Assembly: GCA_021806345.1 (NCBI GenBank)
Contig: JAJZXP010000157.1
Coordinates: 1-6,606 of the forward strand
DNA length: 6,606 nt
Direction of reading: 5' to 3'
Source: Thermoplasmata archaeon
Lineage (GTDB): Archaea > Thermoplasmatota > Thermoplasmata > Thermoplasmatales > Thermoplasmataceae
The notes below the pieces were generated by a model. The model did not search any database and was not told the origin of the DNA. It saw only the letters and a list, made by a program, of their open reading frames with translations. Below are positions 1 through 6,273 of this stretch, in pieces. The translations under genes were made by a program, and so were the position numbers. Numbering within the stretch: the stretch's first letter is position 1; each line of letters starts with the position of its first letter.

Positions 1-510
1 CCGATCTTCTGGAGATATTCTACTGAGTGTCAGAATTAGATCACCTTTTTTGGAGAGGTCATTATTATAGTTCCTGAAAGCTGGAGGAAAAATGACTTTC
101 CCATCAATGTGACCGGCTGAAACAAATTTTCTTCTTATGTATTCTGAACAGTAAGCTACTAGCTTCAAATTATCATCTTTTTGCCAAAGTATTCTGCCTA
201 TCGTTTTTTTCCCAATGTTTTGGATTCTGCCGATTAAACTTCCTGGGAATTCTATGGGAGGGCCAACGTAATCAAAGGTACCTATCTCGCCAACGCCATA
301 AACAAAGTGCCCTTCATTAACCAGTTGTTTAGCCATCCTATATTCTTTTCTCATAATCAAGGATCTTAGGAAAATATTATCTTCATCATACCAGTCAAAA
401 GTATGCATATGAACATTTCCTATTCTCCCAAGTGCGTTGATTATACACTCCGAAACCATCTGACCACCAGTTCGTGCTTTATCGAATTCTTTAAAACAAT
501 GAAAATCCAT
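1..510 (-). CDS. GT4-type glycosyltransferase, N-terminal part (cut by window edge)
   Basis: The minus strand is open from an ATG at 510 down to position 1 (170 residues), so the C-terminal half lies outside the window. An in-frame TAA at 526-528 makes this the first possible ATG. What is seen: a Gly-Gly loop followed by a helix (TGGQMVSECIINALG, residues 14-28), a Rossmann-like alternation of strands and helices, a linker strand GKVIFPPAF near residue 140, and at the edge LILTLSRISPEDR. That last segment matches the first strand of the C-terminal donor-binding domain of GT4 enzymes, where a conserved R/K contacts the donor phosphate. The family transfers sugars from nucleotide donors with retention of configuration; the E-x7-E motif would lie beyond the edge. 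No Shine-Dalgarno precedes the ATG, so a leaderless or weakly led mRNA is likely. Same strand as the membrane protein and second GT4 gene. Sugar and acceptor cannot be told. Confidence 0.88.
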   Translation of the reverse strand, partial: MDFHCFKEFDKARTGGQMVSECIINALGRIGNVHMHTFDWYDEDNIFLRSLIMRKEYRMAKQLVNEGHFVYGVGEIGTFDYVGPPIEFPGSLIGRIQNIGKKTIGRILWQKDDNLKLVAYCSEYIRRKFVSAGHIDGKVIFPPAFRNYNNDLSKKGDLILTLSRISPEDR

Positions 511-754
511 TTTACATTTTCGTAATTATGATATCAATTTCAACTTATTGTATTTTGACCTCTGAAGATAGAACATGGGATTTTCCTTAAAACGGACTAG
601 CACCCCCTTAGATCATGAGAGAAATTTCATGGAAAAGGAAAGGTGCTTCTTCGAACGAGCAAGGAGGCAAGAAAATAGATGAATACTCGGATAGGATATG
701 TTATACATTTCCAAGTTCTTATCGTCTATTTTGTGAGAATTTACATATACGAAT
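511..754. other. intergenic gap, no convincing gene
   Basis: This 244-bp gap separates the membrane-protein stop from the GT4 start on the same (minus) strand. It should hold the promoter of the left GT4 gene, but I see no canonical TATA box at leaderless distance from the ATG at 510; the nearest AT-rich candidates lie around 530-556 and are weak. Two short plus-strand reading frames overlap by ATGA (575-682 and 679-816), but nothing else supports them. No RNA gene or clear hairpin is visible. Confidence 0.6.
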
Positions 755-3700
755 TTAAAAAGAATTTTTTAAGAAGGAGCGAAGGAAGTCAGTTGCGTTT
801 ATCCCTAAACCAATAAGAATGATTGAAGCCGAAAGTAGGACAGCATAGGTCACTTCTAATACAAAAACGTACGAGTTATGCAATACAAGTTCTACATTCC
901 CTGAACCGTTCAGTGAGAATATAAATGCGCCGTCTGGAGAATAATAATGACCGTTGAGAATCGTACCGTTATACGTTACCTCATAGGCTCTTGTTATACC
1001 CTCATTAATAACTGAAAAATTCCCTCCGCGTATTAAAGTACTGTTTTTGAACAAGACAATTCCAAGAACAGTTCCATTAAAGCTGGTAATGGTCCTCGTA
1101 AAATATGCATCCTCTATTTTTGATTCGTTCATGGTATAAATTATATATCCAGATTCAAAACCTTTCGGAAGTGTGATTTTTGTGTTCGATAACCGCAACG
1201 CGTCACCGAAGGGTGTACCGATTTTTGCAACCGCAGATTGAGATACAGTAATGTTTGTGTACCCTAAATCTACAGTCCCTGAAAATCCATAAAAGCCAAT
1301 TCTGAACCCGATATACGCTGTTCCAGGTGGGAATGTAACGTTATACTCAAAAAGCTTATTTTTGCTGGATATATTGGGATTGAAATTTTCAAAATACGTC
1401 ACTCTGCTGGAATTTTTCTCCTCACCAATTATACTTACACTTGAACTACCGGAGAAATCTTCAGATGTGCTTGCTAGAAACTTTAAGTCCATGACGACGC
1501 TTGTGCTATGGTTGGCAAGGTAGATGCCTCCTGATTGCCCGGACAGGGAACCGTTGTAGTCGAGGCTGAAACTTGCATTCTTTCCGGATGCATATAGACT
1601 TCCGTTATTGAAATTGAAAGTTGAATTCCCTCCCCAGCTTGTTGTGGTGAAATTTCCAGGGAGATAGTGAGTATATTGACCTAGTGAGTTGTTCTGGTAA
1701 TAACTGGTGTGACCGGAATAAGATGTGGTGTTGGCATATATGGCATAAAACGATGAGTTAACAACCTGCCCTAACATCCTGTATTCTGGCAATGCCACAT
1801 CTGAGAATGCGAGATCGGAAGGGGGAATCACATCAATTGGATCGACGGTGTTTCCTATGCCTGTTGATATTCCACTGACTGACATAGAGGCATTAAAACC
1901 AAGGATATGGAACAAACCATAAAGTGTGGAACCAGAATCTCCCATACTGGATGCATTGAGCATTATGTCTGATCTGTACAGATAATCTGAGACACCTGGG
2001 ACCTGATAGACGGATACATTCCATTCAGAGTATACAGTGTGCAGACCACTGCCCTTGAAAAAAGTGTTTGCTTTGCTATAATTGGAAAAACCGTATGCTG
2101 AAAATGGGTTAGGTACCGTTTTCGCAATGTCCTGTCCCGATACCACCACGTACCTTACGCTGTGTGCAATAAGATATGGGACTACATCAAACGTGAAGTT
2201 ACTCTGTGTCAGGTAGGATATCCCAGATTCTGCGACGCTGTCAGGAGGCCCAGCATAAGTAAATTCGTTAATACTTGGACCGCCGATCCATAGCGTATTG
2301 TAACCTTCGCTGTAATTTGTACCAACAAGGTTATAGGCGGCGATCACAGAACCGTTAATTTCTGTTGGCGTGAAAACGCCCTTCGGAGCCACTGCATTAC
2401 CCTCGAGAAACGATCCTGGGCTATCTCTCATGGGATAATATGAGCCATTGAATGCCTGCCATCCAGCAAGGGACACAAGTGACGCTATTATGAAAACAAC
2501 CACCAGAGTCTTTGCATGAATAGTTCTTTTTGCATAACCTCTGTTTTTGTCTTCGATACTAATAAGGAACCTAGTTCCAACATCGTCCTTAACCCTTTCA
2601 TAATGAATCTTATCAGAGTAATGAATAATTGTAAGAACACCCAAAGAAAAGAGAGGAAGATATGCAAAAGCCATCAGATTTAGAAAATGTCCCGGAAGTG
2701 AAAACGCCGTGCCAATTGCGCTGCCAATGACAGGCAATCCAACGAGCCGAAAAATAAAATTGTATACGACAGGAATGTTCCACTCTTCAGTAATCAGATA
2801 TGCAACAAAAAATAGAGAAATGAACGGTATTGCGGTTCTTCTTGTAGACCTGAACAGTAGAGACGAAAAAGAAAATAACGGTACAGAAACCAACGCAATC
2901 AGCCAAATGTAAAACAAGGCTCCCGGCACAATAAGCACCTGAACCGGATTGTATAAGGAGTAAAGATCGAAGATATTCTTCACAGAAAGGACAGATGGAG
3001 GTGAATAGACAATTGTTGACCAGATGTGCCCGAAAAGTATGAAAACATTGTAAAGACTGATGTTGCTTGAATCATACGCAACCTGTGAGGATGAATATGC
3101 CCTGTATCCTAAAGCGCTAAATCCGGATAGAGATAGAGGACCTGTCAGTAACGACTGCAGGTAGAGATAAAAAATAGAAACTGTCGATAATGCGATGGAT
3201 AAAACTGAATAAACCACTGCCTTAACGTTTCGCCCCATTACACTCTTAATGAAAGAAACAACAAATATGGCAATCCAGTACATTGGAACATAGTCTGGAT
3301 CAAGCAAAAAAGAAAGCATCATCATTCCAGTGACAGTCATATAAGTTTTCCAGTTCGCTTTTTTCCCCATTAGAAGAACCACTGAAATTGCGATAATTAT
3401 CAGAATTATACTGTCCGACCAAATGCCGCCATCGGCATTCAGGTTCAATGCTGACAAATTGGAATATGCAAGAACAAATATTATCAGCTTTCCACTGTTT
3501 TTCTTAAAGCCGGAGATGGGGTTTATCTCTTTTTGATAATAATTTACAACTATCGAAGAAAAGGCATAGCACAAGATTGAATACACAAGGAATGTGTAAT
3601 ATAGAAACCCCTTTTCAATTATGGAAATATTAGAAGTAAAATGAGCAAATATAAAATACGGAAACGTCAAGAATATTCTGTCAAATGAAAAACCATTCAA

Positions 3701-3859
3701 TGGAATAATGGATGCTATCGAGTTTGGTGGAATTGCGGTACTCAATGGAAAATGCTGATCTGCATATGCATAAAAACCGGAATGAAACAACAAACCCCAT
3801 AAAGTCAGCACGGGAACTAGAATAATAAACACAATCCAAATCAAACTGGAACCTTTCAA
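755..3859 (-). CDS. giant polytopic membrane protein with sequon-rich ectodomain, GT-C-like
   Basis: This 1034-residue protein has a first membrane helix at residues 6-26, then about a dozen hydrophobic segments up to 467, with a basic presumably cytoplasmic loop near 415-450. A roughly 525-residue outer domain (470-995) follows, then a final helix at 996-1020 and a short tail. The first outer loop carries an acidic motif (YADQHFP, D34), the place where GT-C glycosyltransferases put a catalytic Asp. The segment VRYVVVSGQD (568-577) resembles the soluble parts of YfhO-like and PTPS-related membrane proteins. Residues about 735-875 read as a jelly-roll, carbohydrate-binding-like beta domain ending FSGTVDLGYTNIT, and 880-990 as a second beta domain. 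There are about 27 N-x-S/T sequons and no Cys in the ectodomain. Inferred role: outer-face transfer of a lipid-linked sugar, or glycan binding. The start is TTG: an in-frame TAA lies two codons upstream and no ATG occurs until about residue 164. Membrane topology and length are secure; the enzymatic role is not. Confidence 0.82.
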   Translation of the reverse strand: MKGSSLIWIVFIILVPVLTLWGLLFHSGFYAYADQHFPLSTAIPPNSIASIIPLNGFSFDRIFLTFPYFIFAHFTSNISIIEKGFLYYTFLVYSILCYAFSSIVVNYYQKEINPISGFKKNSGKLIIFVLAYSNLSALNLNADGGIWSDSIILIIIAISVVLLMGKKANWKTYMTVTGMMMLSFLLDPDYVPMYWIAIFVVSFIKSVMGRNVKAVVYSVLSIALSTVSIFYLYLQSLLTGPLSLSGFSALGYRAYSSSQVAYDSSNISLYNVFILFGHIWSTIVYSPPSVLSVKNIFDLYSLYNPVQVLIVPGALFYIWLIALVSVPLFSFSSLLFRSTRRTAIPFISLFFVAYLITEEWNIPVVYNFIFRLVGLPVIGSAIGTAFSLPGHFLNLMAFAYLPLFSLGVLTIIHYSDKIHYERVKDDVGTRFLISIEDKNRGYAKRTIHAKTLVVVFIIASLVSLAGWQAFNGSYYPMRDSPGSFLEGNAVAPKGVFTPTEINGSVIAAYNLVGTNYSEGYNTLWIGGPSINEFTYAGPPDSVAESGISYLTQSNFTFDVVPYLIAHSVRYVVVSGQDIAKTVPNPFSAYGFSNYSKANTFFKGSGLHTVYSEWNVSVYQVPGVSDYLYRSDIMLNASSMGDSGSTLYGLFHILGFNASMSVSGISTGIGNTVDPIDVIPPSDLAFSDVALPEYRMLGQVVNSSFYAIYANTTSYSGHTSYYQNNSLGQYTHYLPGNFTTTSWGGNSTFNFNNGSLYASGKNASFSLDYNGSLSGQSGGIYLANHSTSVVMDLKFLASTSEDFSGSSSVSIIGEEKNSSRVTYFENFNPNISSKNKLFEYNVTFPPGTAYIGFRIGFYGFSGTVDLGYTNITVSQSAVAKIGTPFGDALRLSNTKITLPKGFESGYIIYTMNESKIEDAYFTRTITSFNGTVLGIVLFKNSTLIRGGNFSVINEGITRAYEVTYNGTILNGHYYSPDGAFIFSLNGSGNVELVLHNSYVFVLEVTYAVLLSASIILIGLGINATDFLRSFLKNSF

Positions 3860-3861
3860 GT

Positions 3862-3869
3862 ATTACCAC
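3862..3869 (-). promoter_or_regulatory. Shine-Dalgarno-like GTGGTAAT for the membrane-protein TTG start
   Basis: On the minus strand GTGGTAAT lies two bases before the TTG at 3859. GGTAAT differs by one base from GGTGAT, which pairs with the archaeal 16S 3' end. The same GGTAAT precedes the other TTG start at 5146. The in-frame TAA that limits the reading frame falls inside this element, so TTG 3859 is the only start close to the first membrane helix. Confidence 0.55.
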
Positions 3870-3882
3870 ATAAAATAAACAT

Positions 3883-3890
3883 GTATTAAA
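3883..3890 (-). promoter_or_regulatory. possible TATA element upstream of the membrane protein
   Basis: Minus-strand TTTAATAC is centred about 27 bases upstream of the TTG at 3859. Archaeal TATA boxes lie about 25 bases before the transcription start, so this would give a very short leader that barely includes the GTGGTAAT element. It is an imperfect match in an AT-rich gap. The gene may instead be transcribed from the upstream GT4 gene across the 104-bp spacer. Confidence 0.25.
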
Positions 3891-3963
3891 GTTCTTATTT
3901 CCTTGGGGCTATGATGAAACATTTATTGTCGTACTTCCCCAATCTTCAAAAATTATCAAATAA

Positions 3964-5070
3964 CTATACGCTCAAGTTGTAGTATAGATTGAGAATATTT
4001 TCTTTGAAAGTATCGAATGAAAAATTTGTAGCTCTAGTTAAACCATTATGGATTAAGTTTTCAGAATCAGCCATTGCCTCAGTTATGCCACCTTCTATAG
4101 AAGCGATATCATTGGGATTAACTAAAATAGCCGCATTTCCTGCAACCTCTCTTATTGTAGGTATATCGGATGTAACAACAGGCAAGCCTGTGGCGAAAGC
4201 CTCTACAATTGGGAGGCCGAAACCCTCGTAAAGAGAGGGGAAGAGAAGGAGGTCACAGGCATTATATATTTCATTTAGCGTGTCATCATCTACTTTACTG
4301 AAAGTGATACTGTTGCCCAACGACTTACCAACCCTTACCAGTCTGTAACTGTCTCCGAGCTCCTTAATTGCTTTGTCGACCATTTGAAGGTTTTTCCGTG
4401 GAGAATCCGTGGAAACCGATAGTATTAGTGTCTTGTCAACAGGTAAGTTTAGTCTTTTTCGAAGAACGTTCTTTTCAACTGAAAGCTTGGAGAAATTCTG
4501 AGAGTAAGGCAAGTAAACTGTTGTAATATCTCCGTCAAAACCGAATTCCTCTAATTGGAGTTTTAGAGTATTTGTGTTTGTTATTATATGATCTTTATGC
4601 CTTAATGTTCTGTAAAGTCGTTGAATATAGATTCTTTCTAATGACGAGGTGTGGTCAAGATAATATGGCGAATCTTGAATGTTTATTATCTCCTCTATAT
4701 CATTGATCTTCAATGTGCCAGAGAACTGATTTGTATAGTGCAAGAGTATTTTACGTCCTATTTTTTTTTCATTATTTATAAATTTAATAGCATCTTTAAA
4801 AGAAATGTTGTTAAGCAAATGGTTTAATAGGGTCATTTTCATAAATCTGCCTTCAAAATTTATACCCTCATGAGGTTTAATCCAACCACCTCTGTCAAAT
4901 ATCAAATTTATCTGTACGGAGTTTTTTTTAAAAATGGATGCCAAGTCCTGTGACCACCTGTACGGTGATGTTAGTGGGGAGTACCTGTTAATTATGAAGA
5001 CCTTTAATTCTTCACCATCAGAGTTTGAACTCTTGTAACGATCTAAATTCATGACATTTTGATTTCCCAT
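3964..5070 (-). CDS. GT4-family glycosyltransferase, complete
   Basis: This 368-residue protein has the usual length and two-domain layout of a GT-B fold GT4 enzyme. The N-terminal acceptor domain starts with strand LKVFIINRYSP at residues 22-32. The donor-binding domain begins near 214 with LILSVSTDSPRKNL (R225 and K226, phosphate contacts), then VRVGKS, DLLLFPSLYEGFGLPIVE with the E-x7-E pair E282 and E290, GLPVVTSDIPTIREVAGNAAILVNP, and a C-terminal helix crossing back. The family transfers a sugar from a nucleotide donor with retention of configuration at the cytoplasmic membrane face, commonly in lipid-linked oligosaccharide, exopolysaccharide or N-glycan assembly; the specific sugar is unknown. 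The start is ATG 5070; ATG 5052 (Met7) is nearly as good, because the fold begins only at residue 22. Neither has a Shine-Dalgarno. It lies 104 bp upstream of the membrane-protein gene on the same strand and is divergent from the GT2-like gene. The acceptor half is much more AT-rich than the donor half and holds runs of nine and eight A. Confidence 0.95.
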   Translation of the reverse strand: MGNQNVMNLDRYKSSNSDGEELKVFIINRYSPLTSPYRWSQDLASIFKKNSVQINLIFDRGGWIKPHEGINFEGRFMKMTLLNHLLNNISFKDAIKFINNEKKIGRKILLHYTNQFSGTLKINDIEEIINIQDSPYYLDHTSSLERIYIQRLYRTLRHKDHIITNTNTLKLQLEEFGFDGDITTVYLPYSQNFSKLSVEKNVLRKRLNLPVDKTLILSVSTDSPRKNLQMVDKAIKELGDSYRLVRVGKSLGNSITFSKVDDDTLNEIYNACDLLLFPSLYEGFGLPIVEAFATGLPVVTSDIPTIREVAGNAAILVNPNDIASIEGGITEAMADSENLIHNGLTRATNFSFDTFKENILNLYYNLSV

Positions 5071-5145
5071 TTTGGAAGCACTACTTGCAATACAGAAACA
5101 ATCATTAATGTTTTTGCCATTTCCATTTCAGATAAGGGTAATTCG
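5071..5145. promoter_or_regulatory. divergent intergenic region between GT4 and GT2-like genes
   Basis: If the plus-strand gene starts at TTG 5146, these 75 bp separate two head-to-head glycosyltransferase genes and must carry both promoters, unless one gene is read from further away. The stretch is AT-rich but shows no textbook TATA box for either direction. A shared region this small could co-regulate both genes; that is inference from layout only. Confidence 0.4.
5136..5142 (+). promoter_or_regulatory. Shine-Dalgarno-like GGGTAAT deciding the TTG start at 5146
   Basis: GGGTAAT is followed by a three-base spacer and then TTG at 5146-5148. It contains GGTAAT, one mismatch from the archaeal GGTGAT core, and mirrors the element before the TTG at 3859. 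It supports TTG 5146 over the upstream in-frame TTG at 5059, which has no such site and would overlap the 5' end of the divergent GT4 gene. Confidence 0.55.
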
Positions 5146-5961
5146 TTGAATCCAGAAATATCGATTTGCATACCAGTTGTTTACGGAGATCACATTAAAG
5201 AGTCATTGGACTCTATTTTTGCCAACAAATACCAAGATTACGAAGTTCTAGTTAATGACTCATCTAACTTTTTCAAGGCATCTGATCTGTTATCCGAATA
5301 TGATGTGCATGTCATCAAAAAGAAAACAATGAGTTTTGAAAGCAGATATGTTACAATAAACGAAACGAAAGGGAACAACGTCCTTCTTTTTGATGAAACT
5401 AGAGTTATGAGTACGACCTTATTAGGGACTTTGAGCTCTATGAAAAAGGAAATAGTTGTAATAAGTGAGCGAGAGATTGGAAAAGGTATTATAACGTTTT
5501 TAACAAACTTAGATAAGCGTAATATCCCAAATGACCCAAAGTTGATCAGTCCTATAAAAAACAAAAGCATAATTCCGAGATTTTATAACCGTAACATAAT
5601 CCGTAAAGCCATGGATGAGATCTCCAAAAATCTCCCGCTTAATCTGATAAAGGAGATTGTGGGATTAGATCTTGAGCTCATCTATTTGGAGGGTTATAAA
5701 ATTTCTCAAAGCATCGGAATTATTCACACACCTGAAATAAATCATTACGGAGACAATAATTTTCAAGAAGTTTTTAGGAAATATTTCAGGTATGGTAAAT
5801 CGCAAAAAATGCTCAGGAATAGTTATTATGCTGACTTTGCTGGTTTATCTGGCAGGAACAGGGGAAACGCGTCACCTAAAGCATGGATACAGAGTCTTCC
5901 TCTGCAAATAATAAGGGGAATACCTTTTCTTTTTGGTTACTTATCTGGCAGCAGTGATTGA
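5146..5961 (+). CDS. divergent GT2-like glycosyltransferase
   Basis: From TTG 5146 this encodes 271 residues. The frame extends to a TTG at 5059, but the protein fold begins only after 5146. There is no ATG before about codon 62. The GT2 (GT-A) signature opens at once: ISICIPVVYGDHIKESLDSI (residues 5-24), then the strand YEVLVNDSS (32-40), where most members have VDDGS. The usual ARN-KGE-DxD stretch is recognisable but altered: SRYVTINETKGNNVLLFDETR (66-86), with D83-E84-T85 in place of DxD. GLDLELIYLEGYKI (from about 173) sits where an ED-dL-R acceptor motif is common. H194 and H200 then lead into FRKYFRYGKSQKML (about 210-222), typical of archaeal short GT2 proteins. The C-terminus (about 247-267) is hydrophobic and may associate with the membrane. 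Known role of the family: sugar transfer from nucleotide donors with inversion of configuration. The altered acidic motif leaves activity uncertain. It is divergent from the GT4 gene and tail-to-tail with the transposase. Confidence 0.82.
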   Translation: MNPEISICIPVVYGDHIKESLDSIFANKYQDYEVLVNDSSNFFKASDLLSEYDVHVIKKKTMSFESRYVTINETKGNNVLLFDETRVMSTTLLGTLSSMKKEIVVISEREIGKGIITFLTNLDKRNIPNDPKLISPIKNKSIIPRFYNRNIIRKAMDEISKNLPLNLIKEIVGLDLELIYLEGYKISQSIGIIHTPEINHYGDNNFQEVFRKYFRYGKSQKMLRNSYYADFAGLSGRNRGNASPKAWIQSLPLQIIRGIPFLFGYLSGSSD

Positions 5962-5989
5962 ACGACAATGTTTTAGTTGATAACCTTAA

Positions 5990-5997
5990 TTTATAAG
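5990..5997 (+). promoter_or_regulatory. archaeal TATA box TTTATAAG
   Basis: TTTATAAG is a near-consensus archaeal box A. Its centre is about 25 bases upstream of the ATG at 6019, exactly the spacing expected if transcription starts at that ATG and gives a leaderless mRNA. The reading frame it serves is only 21 codons long before a TAA, which suggests either a very small protein or a broken gene. Confidence 0.5.
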
Positions 5998-6078
5998 TTA
6001 CGATAGCTCTGCGATCTGATGAAAGAATTACATTTCAAAAATTATAAACAATCCAGTTTCCAATACTTAAGTTTTAGC

Positions 6079-6086
6079 ATATAAAT
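6079..6086 (+). promoter_or_regulatory. TATA-like ATATAAAT before ATG 6118
   Basis: ATATAAAT is centred about 36 bases upstream of the ATG at 6118, which would give a leader of roughly ten bases. It overlaps the TAA that ends the 6019 frame. It is only useful if the 41-residue frame at 6118-6243 is expressed on its own; in such AT-rich sequence the match may be accidental. Confidence 0.2.
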
Positions 6087-6115
6087 TTTCACCGAGATTC
6101 CCAGAATTTTTGAGT

Positions 6116-6140
6116 TCATGCATGATCATGCCGCTCATGA
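6116..6140. repeat. cluster of overlapping palindromes
   Basis: GCATGATCATGC at 6120-6131 is a perfect 12-bp palindrome. TCATGCATGA at 6116-6125 is a perfect 10-bp palindrome overlapping it, and TCATGA at 6135-6140 is a third. The common unit is CATGAT. Such a nested dyad could be a dimeric operator or part of a mobile-element end. It also overlaps the start of the His-rich frame at 6118. Confidence 0.5.
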
Positions 6141-6242
6141 TTGCACATTTAAGTCCCGTTTATGTCACATGCTGGTAGAAAAAACATGGAAAAGCTTAAT
6201 TTCAGGAGAATGGATCATAGTATGCTCTAGTTGTGTGGAGTA

Positions 6243-6273
6243 GCAAGGATCTCCCTGTTTGAGGAGATCCTGC
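6243..6273. repeat. stem-loop downstream of the transposase
   Basis: GGATCTCC (6247-6254) and GGAGATCC (6263-6270) form a perfect 8-bp stem around an 8-base loop. The stem extends by A6246-T6271 and, past a one-base bulge at 6245, by GC/GC, giving about 11 pairs. It begins 14 bases beyond the transposase stop on the minus strand and starts at the TAG of the plus-strand frame. It may act as an mRNA 3' structure for the transposase or as an internal feature of the insertion sequence. No long T-run follows on either strand, so a classic intrinsic terminator is not shown. Confidence 0.6.

Larger units (their letters stand above)
6019..6243 (+). pseudogene. possible broken small gene (one in-frame TAA)
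   Basis: The frame runs from ATG 6019 for 21 codons (MKELHFKNYKQ then SSFQYLSFSI) to TAA at 6082-6084. The same frame then stays open for 52 further codons to TAG at 6241-6243, giving 73 sense codons interrupted once. The beginning has an F-K-N-Y-x-Q string that recalls the N-terminus of some IS1182-like transposases (weak resemblance). The second part contains HDHAAHDC, LCHM and VCSSC, so it is rich in His and Cys. An ATG at 6118 could also start a separate 41-residue protein. TATA placement at 25 bp favours a real promoter. Chance remains possible, since a 52-codon open stretch is not rare. It could be a remnant cut by the neighbouring insertion sequence. Function unknown. Confidence 0.3.

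Noticed and set aside
575..816. Two short plus-strand frames (575-682, 35 residues; 679-816, 45 residues) joined by an ATGA overlap, with AAGGAGG at 661-667
   Set aside because: The overlap and purine-rich motif are suggestive, but the motif is 11 bases from the ATG, no TATA box is positioned for either frame, the proteins show no family features, and the second runs antisense into the membrane-protein gene.
2709..2912. 67-codon plus-strand frame inside the membrane-protein gene
   Set aside because: It is antisense to membrane helices, has no ribosome site, and its sequence resembles no family I know.
3681..3869. 62-codon minus-strand frame starting GTG 3869, overlapping the membrane-protein start
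   Set aside because: It is out of frame with the clearly hydrophobic membrane-protein N-terminus and shows no recognisable protein features; its start coincides with the presumed ribosome site.
3903..3942. Inverted repeat TTGGGG / CCCCAA in the gap before the membrane protein
   Set aside because: Only six pairs around a 28-base loop, with no flanking extension and no T-run; too weak to call a terminator or operator.
3989..4231. 80-codon plus-strand frame opposite the GT4 donor domain
   Set aside because: It is antisense to strongly conserved GT4 motifs (E-x7-E and GLPVVTSD). Its protein is the typical low-complexity mirror of that domain, and it has no promoter or ribosome site.
5059..5145. 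Upstream TTG 5059 as start of the GT2-like gene
   Set aside because: It would add 29 residues before the first strand of the fold, lacks a ribosome site and overlaps the divergent GT4 start; TTG 5146 has GGGTAAT in front and begins directly before the GT2 core.
5238..5570. 110-codon minus-strand frame opposite the GT2-like gene
   Set aside because: The plus strand carries recognisable GT2 motifs in this stretch; the opposite frame is hydrophobic shadow sequence without a family match.
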